A stretch of DNA of 6,120 bases, taken from the NCBI GenBank assembly GCA_029857875.1, contig JAOUGB010000160.1:1-6120 (forward strand). Reading direction: 5' to 3'. Positions 1 through 3,904 of this stretch are shown here, piece after piece (position 1 is the first letter of the stretch; each line of letters begins with the position of its first letter). The notes beneath the pieces were generated by a model. That model searched no databases. It saw only the letters and a program-made list of their open reading frames with translations, and was not told where the DNA came from. This DNA is from Desulfobacteraceae bacterium. GTDB lineage: Bacteria > Desulfobacterota > Desulfobacteria > Desulfobacterales > UBA11574. Made by a program: the position numbers and the translations under genes.

Positions 1-122
1 GAGATCATGTAAATACACTCGATGTTGGAGATTCGCTTCACTTTAATTCGGGGATTCGACACCAGTTGAGGAATGTTGGAAACGAAAAAGCCGAACTTAT
101 CGTTGTCATCTATGGACCTTAG
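1..122 (+). CDS. C-terminal end of a cupin-domain protein, probably an XRE-family regulator (5' partial)
   Basis: The reading frame entering from the left edge (first full codon at position 3) is open for 39 codons and stops at TAG 120-122. The peptide has the pattern of the second cupin motif: L-x-V-G-D-S-L-x-F-x-S at residues 6-16, then H20 and N24 as in H-x3-N, followed by a hydrophobic strand (ELIVVIYGP) at the very end. Small cupin domains with exactly this GDSL.F.S....H...N ending are typical of the C-terminal sensor half of XRE/HTH regulators of about 180-200 residues, where the cupin would sense a small ligand. The DNA-binding half lies outside the window, so a stand-alone cupin protein remains possible. 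It reads in the same direction as the acyl-CoA dehydrogenase 268 bp downstream and may be its regulator, but that link is only positional. Confidence 0.75.
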   Translation, partial: DHVNTLDVGDSLHFNSGIRHQLRNVGNEKAELIVVIYGP

Positions 123-133
123 AAGTGAAGCCT

Positions 134-153
134 CCCCGCCCTAAAGGGCGGGG
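134..153. repeat. GC-rich perfect palindrome, copy 1 of a repeated hairpin
   Basis: CCCCGCCC, loop TAAA, GGGCGGGG: a perfect 8-bp stem with a 4-base loop, 11 bases after the stop codon of the cupin gene. A second small hairpin follows at 157-170 (CTGCC, TTGC loop, GGCAG). Such stem-loops with a TAAA or TTTA loop are common at the ends of IS200/IS605-type (TnpA/TnpB) elements and in their small non-autonomous or REP-like derivatives. No transposase is present here. It may also help to end transcription of the upstream gene, although no T-run follows. Confidence 0.7.
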
Positions 154-210
154 GTTCTGCCTTGCGGCAGTGCTTCGCGCCCGGGTAAGGATCTTAGGTT
201 ATTTAATATA

Positions 211-253
211 GCTCCCCTTGACCCCGTCCTAAAGAACGGGGCTTGCGGGGAGC
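211..253. repeat. Nested palindrome, copy 2 of the repeated hairpin
   Basis: The core 222-241 is the same 20-base palindrome as 134-153 with three changes (17 of 20 identical) and the same TAAA loop in the same orientation. One stem pair has changed on both sides (C-G at 139/148 becomes T-A at 227/236), which keeps pairing; one C-A mismatch (228/235) is introduced. An extra outer stem, GCTCCCC 211-217 with GGGGAGC 247-253, encloses the core. The two direct copies 88 bp apart could be the two ends of a minimal IS200/IS605-like or REP-like element of about 120 bp. That origin is inferred from form only. Confidence 0.65.
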
Positions 254-390
254 ATGCCGGTCAAAATAATTTGGCTCAAGGTTGTCAGAGATCGATGATT
301 TAAGGCTTGAGGTTTTTGTCCGGATAGGTTGATGCGTCTTGGGCATTTAAGAATTGGTGTTCTAAAACAAAAGTTAAGAGGGAGCAATCC

Positions 391-1557
391 ATGTCTTTTG
401 CGCTTACTGATGAGCAGATCATGATTCAGACCATGGCCCGGGAGTTTTCTAGAAAAGTGGTGGCCCTTACCGCTGCGGAACGTGATCGAACCAAGGAATT
501 TCCGTCTGAAAATCTAAAAAAGATGGGAGAATTGGGATTCATGGGAATGATGGTTCCGTTTGAGTATGAAGGTTCAGGAGCCGACACGGTGAGCTATGTA
601 CTGGCCCTTTCAGAGATTGCCTACTCCTGCGCTTCAACCGCAGTGGTTATGTCGGTTCACAATTCCATAGTGTGCGAAAGCATTTACCGGTTGGGAACCG
701 AGGATCAAAAGGAAAGATATTTAAAACCCCTTGCAGCAGGAGATATTATCGGCGCCTTTGCCATGACCGAACCCCACGCGGGATCCGATCCGGTAAGACA
801 GTCGACCACGGCTGTTCGAAAAGGGAATGAATATATTATCAATGGCACAAAACGTTTTATTACATCGGGGCGGAATGCCGGGCTGGTTATTGTAACCGCC
901 ATCACAGATGAAGCAAAACGTCACCATGGTATCAGTGCGTTTTTGGTTGAGAAGGGCACGCCTGGATTTACCGTGGGCAACGAAGAAGATAAAATGGGAC
1001 TTCGTGCTTCCGATACAACGGATCTTTTTTTTAACAATTGCACAGTTCCCGCTGAAAACATACTGGGAGAAGAAGGAGACGGATTCAAAATTGCCATGAA
1101 AGCCCTGGACAGCGGACGTATTGGTATTGCAGCCCAGTCGGTAGGTGTTGCAAAGGCGGCATTCGACGCGGCTGTTAAATATGCTAAAAACAGGGAGCAG
1201 TTCGGACAGCCGATTTCAAAATTCCAGGGGTTGCGATGGATCATCGCGGATATGGCCACGGAAATTGAAGCGGCTCGACAGTTGATGCTTTCCGCTGCAG
1301 CCATGAAGGACAGGGGAGAAAAGTATACGGCACAGGCGTCCATGTCCAAGCTGTTTGCTTCCGAAATGGTCAACCGGATAACTGCAAAAGCACTTCAGAT
1401 GCACGGCGGATATGGATTTATTAAAGACTATCCGGTTGAACGTTTTTACAGAGATGCCCGAGTGTTTACCATATATGAAGGAACTTCAGAGATACAGCGG
1501 GTAGTGATTTCCAACCATATCCTAAAGGATAAACGCCGCCCGCATCACGGATCGTGA
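391..1557 (+). CDS. Acyl-CoA dehydrogenase, short-chain (butyryl-CoA) type
   Basis: FAD flavoenzyme that makes the alpha,beta-double bond of an acyl-CoA thioester in beta-oxidation or amino-acid/organic-acid degradation, passing electrons to electron-transfer flavoprotein; cytoplasmic. The 388 residues match the usual family length of about 380. Order: alpha-helical N-domain (about 5-117), beta-barrel middle domain (about 120-218) with the flavin/substrate motif FAMTEPHAGSD at 123-133, and C-terminal helical domain (about 228-377) with NREQFG at 267-272, QMHGGYG at 336-342 and the D-x4-R-x3-D part of the second family signature (346-355). The catalytic base is E363 in IYEGTSEIQR; the alternative helix-G position used by isovaleryl- and long-chain enzymes (near 242) carries no Glu. 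This supports a short/medium-chain or branched-chain substrate, but the exact one cannot be read. A short basic tail (KDKRRPHHGS) extends the C-terminus. The ATG start has a good ribosome site, GAGGGAG, 6 bases upstream. No ETF gene is adjacent. Confidence 0.95.
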   Translation: MSFALTDEQIMIQTMAREFSRKVVALTAAERDRTKEFPSENLKKMGELGFMGMMVPFEYEGSGADTVSYVLALSEIAYSCASTAVVMSVHNSIVCESIYRLGTEDQKERYLKPLAAGDIIGAFAMTEPHAGSDPVRQSTTAVRKGNEYIINGTKRFITSGRNAGLVIVTAITDEAKRHHGISAFLVEKGTPGFTVGNEEDKMGLRASDTTDLFFNNCTVPAENILGEEGDGFKIAMKALDSGRIGIAAQSVGVAKAAFDAAVKYAKNREQFGQPISKFQGLRWIIADMATEIEAARQLMLSAAAMKDRGEKYTAQASMSKLFASEMVNRITAKALQMHGGYGFIKDYPVERFYRDARVFTIYEGTSEIQRVVISNHILKDKRRPHHGS

Positions 1558-1926
1558 AAATGCGACATCTTCCAACGTTATTAGTTCCTTAGATGCTGTT
1601 TCAAAACTTTCGATTCGGCTGGTTTGAGCCTTTTGCAAATCGCTAAGCTCGTGGAGTTTATCCTGCTCGTAGCTGGGGTAAATTTGTATCGCCCTCAAGC
1701 AGCTATAAATCTATGTTTGATTCAGAACCCGGAGTTCAGATCGCCATCGAAAACGGATATATGGATTCTTTTCCTTTCACTTATCCAGTCCTTTCAATCA
1801 ATTAAAGCTTCCTTGCACCACAGCGTTCGATAAGGCGCTTCATTTTTTATCCCAAATTCGGACTATAAAGGTCTTTTTTTGTTATTGGATATTTTTTAAA
1901 GATAATAATTACAAATAGTTATATTT
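1558..1926. other. Intergenic stretch without a convincing gene
   Basis: This stretch between the acyl-CoA dehydrogenase stop and the sigma-54 promoter holds no frame with both a ribosome site and a recognisable product. The + strand frame 1624-1833 begins with TTG, lacks a Shine-Dalgarno sequence and resembles nothing I know. On the - strand, 1525-1710 is open for 62 codons and gives a hydrophilic, helical-looking peptide (for example YEQDKLHELSDLQKAQ), but it starts after a stop, has no good start and runs into the 3' end of the dehydrogenase gene. It could be a decayed gene fragment or part of a dispersed intergenic repeat. From about 1874 to 1928 the DNA is very AT-rich, as is common upstream of enhancer-dependent promoters. 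Confidence 0.5.
1860..1880 (+). terminator. Possible weak intrinsic terminator
   Basis: A short stem, GGACT (1860-1864) with GGTCT (1870-1874), loop ATAAA, is followed by an unbroken T run ending at 1880. Two of the five pairs are G-T wobbles, so the stem is weak, but the T tract is good. A second candidate sits just upstream (AAGC 1805-1808 and CCTT 1811-1814 pairing with AAGG 1832-1835 and GCTT 1837-1840, then ATTTTTT). Either could stop read-through from the acyl-CoA dehydrogenase gene about 250-300 bp away, before the next promoter. Confidence 0.3.
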
Positions 1927-1943
1927 TTGGCACGATGGATGCT
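1927..1943 (+). promoter_or_regulatory. Sigma-54 (RpoN) promoter for the acidic-protein gene
   Basis: TTGGCACGATGGATGCT matches the sigma-54 consensus YTGGCACGRNNNTTGCW at all fixed positions but one (A for T at 1939). The GG of the -24 box (1929-1930) and the GC of the -12 box (1941-1942) are separated by exactly 10 bases, the required spacing. Predicted transcription start is about 1954, giving a 5' leader of about 66 bases before the ATG at 2020. Sigma-54 promoters need an upstream bound activator ATPase; I see no clear inverted-repeat activator site in 1740-1900. Confidence 0.72.
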
Positions 1944-1958
1944 AATATCCGTTGAGCA

Positions 1959-1984
1959 ATCCTGCGCAATGACTTTGGCAGGAT
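1959..1984 (+). promoter_or_regulatory. Stem-loop at the start of the leader of the acidic-protein mRNA
   Basis: ATCCTGC (1959-1965) and GCAGGAT (1978-1984) form a perfect 7-bp stem with a 12-base loop. It begins about 5 bases after the predicted sigma-54 start and ends 22 bases before the ribosome site (AAAAGGAG, 2007-2014), so it would form at the 5' end of the transcript without masking translation. An mRNA-stabilising role, or a protein-binding operator, are both possible; neither is shown. Confidence 0.45.
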
Positions 1985-2019
1985 GTTTAGCGACTTCATT
2001 TTGAACAAAAGGAGATCAT

Positions 2020-2355
2020 ATGAAAAAAGCAAAACATACAGTAAAAGAAATTACCATCGTTGGTGTTGTTGAAGAGTATGAAGAAGACGATCTCACCGGA
2101 CTGATCATTGCTACGGACGACGACGACTACGTGGTGGAACTTAACAAACAGGGTAAAAGGCTTTCTCAAGAGGTCGGCATGGATGTTGAAGCGACCGGAT
2201 TCGTAACCAAAAATGACGACGGGACAAAGCGAATCACCGTTACAAAATTCGAGACGTTCGAATCCGACGATGATGATGAGGACGAGATGTTCTATGGCGA
2301 CGATGACGACGAGATATACGATGACGACGATGACGATGACACAAGACGCTGGTAA
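2020..2355 (+). CDS. Small, very acidic protein with Asp/Glu-rich C-terminal tail, function unknown
   Basis: A 111-residue protein with a strong ribosome site (AAAAGGAG) 5 bases before the ATG. Residues 1-81 look like a compact, strand-rich domain: a strand pair at about 10-20 (ITIVGVVEEYE), GLIIATDDDDYVVEL at 27-41, a short helix KQGKRLSQEVG, then VEATGFVTKNDDGTKRITV at 56-74. This order resembles a small OB-like barrel, an inference from pattern alone. Residues 82-107 are nearly all Asp/Glu, ending in a basic-aromatic TRRW. The tail is encoded by mixed GAC/GAT/GAG codons, a repeat able to change length. The first residues are basic with no signal peptide, so it is probably cytoplasmic. Acidic tails of this kind occur in metal-binding, histone-like-antagonist and DNA-mimic proteins; I cannot choose between them. 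It stands alone behind a sigma-54 promoter, suggesting induction under nitrogen, stress or motility-type signals. Confidence 0.85.
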   Translation: MKKAKHTVKEITIVGVVEEYEEDDLTGLIIATDDDDYVVELNKQGKRLSQEVGMDVEATGFVTKNDDGTKRITVTKFETFESDDDDEDEMFYGDDDDEIYDDDDDDDTRRW

Positions 2356-2364
2356 TAGATCCTT

Positions 2365-2386
2365 AAAAAAAATCGAAGCCGGATCG
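2365..2386 (-). terminator. Possible terminator of the leftward SYLF-ACT transcript
   Basis: Read on the - strand, TCGA (2386-2383), loop TCCGGCT and TCGA (2376-2373) form a 4-bp stem followed by eight T residues (2372-2365). The stem is short but the T run is long. It sits 10 bases beyond the stop of the convergent acidic-protein gene and would stop leftward transcription just before that gene. Confidence 0.3.
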
Positions 2387-2463
2387 AAAAAAGTACAGCG
2401 CAACTATAAATGATTACGGGCTTGCCTTGGTCCGCGCAGCAGATGGAAAGGCGGCTGAGGTGC

Positions 2464-2483
2464 AACCGTCAAAGGATACGGTT
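2464..2483. other. Perfect 6-bp hairpin in the convergent zone
   Basis: AACCGT (2464-2469) and ACGGTT (2478-2483) pair around an 8-base loop; on the + strand only two further T residues follow. It lies about 110 bp beyond the acidic-protein stop codon and may help end or stabilise that transcript. Confidence 0.3.
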
Positions 2484-2514
2484 TTCAGCATGGGGGTATG
2501 CAAGGCTTCCGCTC

Positions 2515-2539
2515 GGCCGCCTTATTTGGAAAGGCCGCC
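2515..2539. terminator. GC-rich hairpin after the ACT-protein gene
   Basis: GGC-C-GCCTT (2515-2523) pairs with AAGGC-C-GCC (2531-2539), eight pairs with one C-C mismatch and a 7-base loop. On the - strand it begins 20 bases beyond the ACT-protein stop. There is no T run on either side, so it is more likely a 3'-end stabiliser or a partner in factor-dependent termination than a classical intrinsic terminator. The same bases also form a direct repeat of GGCCGCC. Confidence 0.4.
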
Positions 2540-2559
2540 TGAGACACTATCCGTCAACT

Positions 2560-3045
2560 TTAACGGTCTTGAAAAATTTTTGCAGCCAGGTCTATATCTT
2601 CCGGACAGAAGACAAAAAGACATTTTTCATCGGGAGACGAAACCGTGCCATAAACATAATTGATATTGATGCCTTCTTCTCCGAATTTGTTGGCAATGGC
2701 GGCAAGGGAACCCGGTCTGTTTTCAAGCTCAAGTGTCATTACCGGCATAATATCGAAGAGATAATCGTTTTTTGACAACAGATCGATGGCCTTGTCGGTC
2801 TGGTCAACAATCATTCGGATGAGGGCGAACTGGGCCGAGTCCTTTCTCATGGAATTGTAGCTGGCAACCGAGGCGATCCGCTTGAGTGACTTCCCCCTGG
2901 CCTCAAAGAGATTCTGAACATAGCTGGAGGCGTCCTGTATGGTGAGGGCGTCGATATTGATGTTTTCATTGGAAAACAACGAGGCCAGTCTCCCAAGTTC
3001 ACCGGGTATGTTTTTCAAAAATAGTGATATTTCGGTTCTGACCAT
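2560..3045 (-). CDS. Tandem ACT-domain protein (amino-acid-binding, probably regulatory)
   Basis: 161 residues made almost wholly of two ACT domains, the small ligand-binding fold used to sense amino acids. ACT1 starts at residue 4 (ISLFLKNIPGELGRLASLF, with the P-G-x-L turn at 14-17 and the NINIDALTIQD strand at 28-38) and finishes with FALIRMIVDQTDKAIDLL at 73-90. ACT2 runs about 103-158 (MTLELENRPGSLAAIANKF, ININYVYG, CLFVFCPED). Stand-alone ACT-ACT proteins of this type are usually about 135-145 residues; the excess is a stretch of about 30 residues (39-69, containing FEARGKSLKRIASVASYNS) inside ACT1. No catalytic domain is attached, so it is likely a sensor or a regulator of another enzyme. 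ATG start with AGGAG 6 bases upstream. It lies 36 bp downstream of the SYLF gene in the same direction with no terminator between, so the two are probably one transcript. Confidence 0.9.
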   Translation of the reverse strand: MVRTEISLFLKNIPGELGRLASLFSNENINIDALTIQDASSYVQNLFEARGKSLKRIASVASYNSMRKDSAQFALIRMIVDQTDKAIDLLSKNDYLFDIMPVMTLELENRPGSLAAIANKFGEEGININYVYGTVSSPDEKCLFVFCPEDIDLAAKIFQDR

Positions 3046-3081
3046 TGGATGCTCCTGTTTTCGAGTGTTAAAAATATAAGG

Positions 3082-3759
3082 TTATTTAAGGGAGTTCTGA
3101 ACCGTATTCAGCAATTCAGCCGATCCGGGGTTGCTGACTAATTTCTGTTCAATAATACCAACAGGACTGACTTTTTTCCCATAATACGCCTGATTCCAAT
3201 CGTCATTCACTTTTACTATGGCGCCTTCCATGGAGATACCGGCAAAAGCACCTTTTGACCGTACGAATGAAACAAAGTCCGTCATGACATCGGCTTTGGC
3301 ACCTCCTCCCACAGGCCCTGCAGCGATGGAGGCGTCACCGCCGAACTTAAAAGAGGATGAATACAGCCTGTCCAGTCCTTTTTGGGAAAAAACCATCATA
3401 ATAATTTCCGACTTTTCACCCCCAAACTGAATGCCAAAACTCAACGATCCAATGGTGTAAAAGGCTGGCTGGCTCCAGTCTCCTGTCGTTTTATCCTTAA
3501 CAACCAGTACGCCCCGTCCTCCGGAGCCGCCGATAAACCAAGCACCTTGAAGCAAATCCGGAATGATCAAAAATCCCTTGGCCTTATGCATGTGTTCGCG
3601 GAACCAGGCCATATTCTTATCAATCATGAAACTTTTAAAAGTAATCCTCGTCTGGTCTACAAGTAGCTGTTGTTTGATAGGTTCTTCCGCATTTACAGGA
3701 GTGAGAAGAGTTGCGATAATGGTGATGATGGTCAAAATAACGATGAGCCGCCTTTTCAT
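3082..3759 (-). CDS. Secreted SYLF-domain (Ysc84/DUF500) lipid-binding-type protein
   Basis: 225 residues. A Sec signal peptide is clear: MKRR, a hydrophobic core at 5-20 and a likely cut after A24 (VNA/EE). There is no lipobox cysteine, so the mature protein should be soluble in the periplasm. The rest (about 34-205) is a SYLF domain, known in eukaryotes (Ysc84/SH3YL1) to bind phosphoinositides and actin and widespread but poorly characterised in bacterial envelopes. Hallmarks: AKGFLIIPDLLQGAWFIGG at 60-78, GRGVLVV at 81-87, the WSQPAFYTIGSLSFGIQFG stretch at 95-113, FGGDASIAAGPVGGGAKAD at 139-157, and SKGAFAGISMEGAIVKVND with a following YYG at 168-194. ATG start with AAAGGAGA 8 bases upstream. 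The gene follows a large AsmA-like envelope gene by 145 bp and precedes the ACT gene by 36 bp. A role with membrane lipids fits both neighbours but is inferred. Confidence 0.92.
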   Translation of the reverse strand: MKRRLIVILTIITIIATLLTPVNAEEPIKQQLLVDQTRITFKSFMIDKNMAWFREHMHKAKGFLIIPDLLQGAWFIGGSGGRGVLVVKDKTTGDWSQPAFYTIGSLSFGIQFGGEKSEIIMMVFSQKGLDRLYSSSFKFGGDASIAAGPVGGGAKADVMTDFVSFVRSKGAFAGISMEGAIVKVNDDWNQAYYGKKVSPVGIIEQKLVSNPGSAELLNTVQNSLK

Positions 3760-3805
3760 TTTTAAAGTCTCCTTTCGTCTATAACAGGTTTCGTTTTAGT
3801 TTATT

Positions 3806-3839
3806 AGTATACAATAAAAAAGTTTATCAAGTTTATCAA
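3806..3839 (-). promoter_or_regulatory. Possible promoter/operator region of the SYLF-ACT genes
   Basis: The - strand has TATACT (3811-3806), one base off the -10 consensus, about 47 bases before the SYLF start codon. Upstream of it lies a perfect 9-bp tandem repeat, TTGATAAAC twice (3839-3822). No good -35 box falls at 16-18 bases; the TTGATA in the repeat is only 13 or 22 bases away. The repeat could therefore be a regulator site over a promoter with a weak -35, or mere AT-rich chance. Confidence 0.35.
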
Positions 3840-3904
3840 TTTAAATTTTATGGTTTTGTAAAAAGTCCAGATAGCAACGTTTTCGAATTCATTAAATGAA
3901 AAAG

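Noticed and set aside
134..253. CRISPR array
   Set aside because: Only two imperfect palindrome copies 88 bp apart, with no regular spacers and no cas genes.
271..286. Sigma-54-like TTGGCTCAAGGTTGTC upstream of the acyl-CoA dehydrogenase
   Set aside because: It has the GG of the -24 box but TC instead of the essential GC at the -12 position and other mismatches.
1525..1710. 62-codon open frame on the - strand
   Set aside because: No plausible start, stops just upstream in the same frame, and it overlaps the 3' end of the acyl-CoA dehydrogenase gene; kept only as a possible remnant.
1624..1833. 69-codon + strand frame starting with TTG
   Set aside because: No ribosome site, rare start codon, no recognisable product, and its hydrophobic look is explained by AT-rich DNA.
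1996..2403. 135-codon - strand frame opposite the acidic protein
   Set aside because: Its Val/Ile-rich sequence is the antisense reading of Asp codons (GAC/GAT), so it is a shadow of the acidic-protein gene.
2410..2775. 121-codon + strand frame across the convergent zone
   Set aside because: No ribosome site; most of it is antisense to the ACT-protein gene and the peptide resembles no known family.
3888..3900. AT-rich palindrome just after the AsmA-like stop as a terminator
   Set aside because: The stem is only A-T rich with almost no loop, and no clear T run follows on the - strand, so it is too weak to call.
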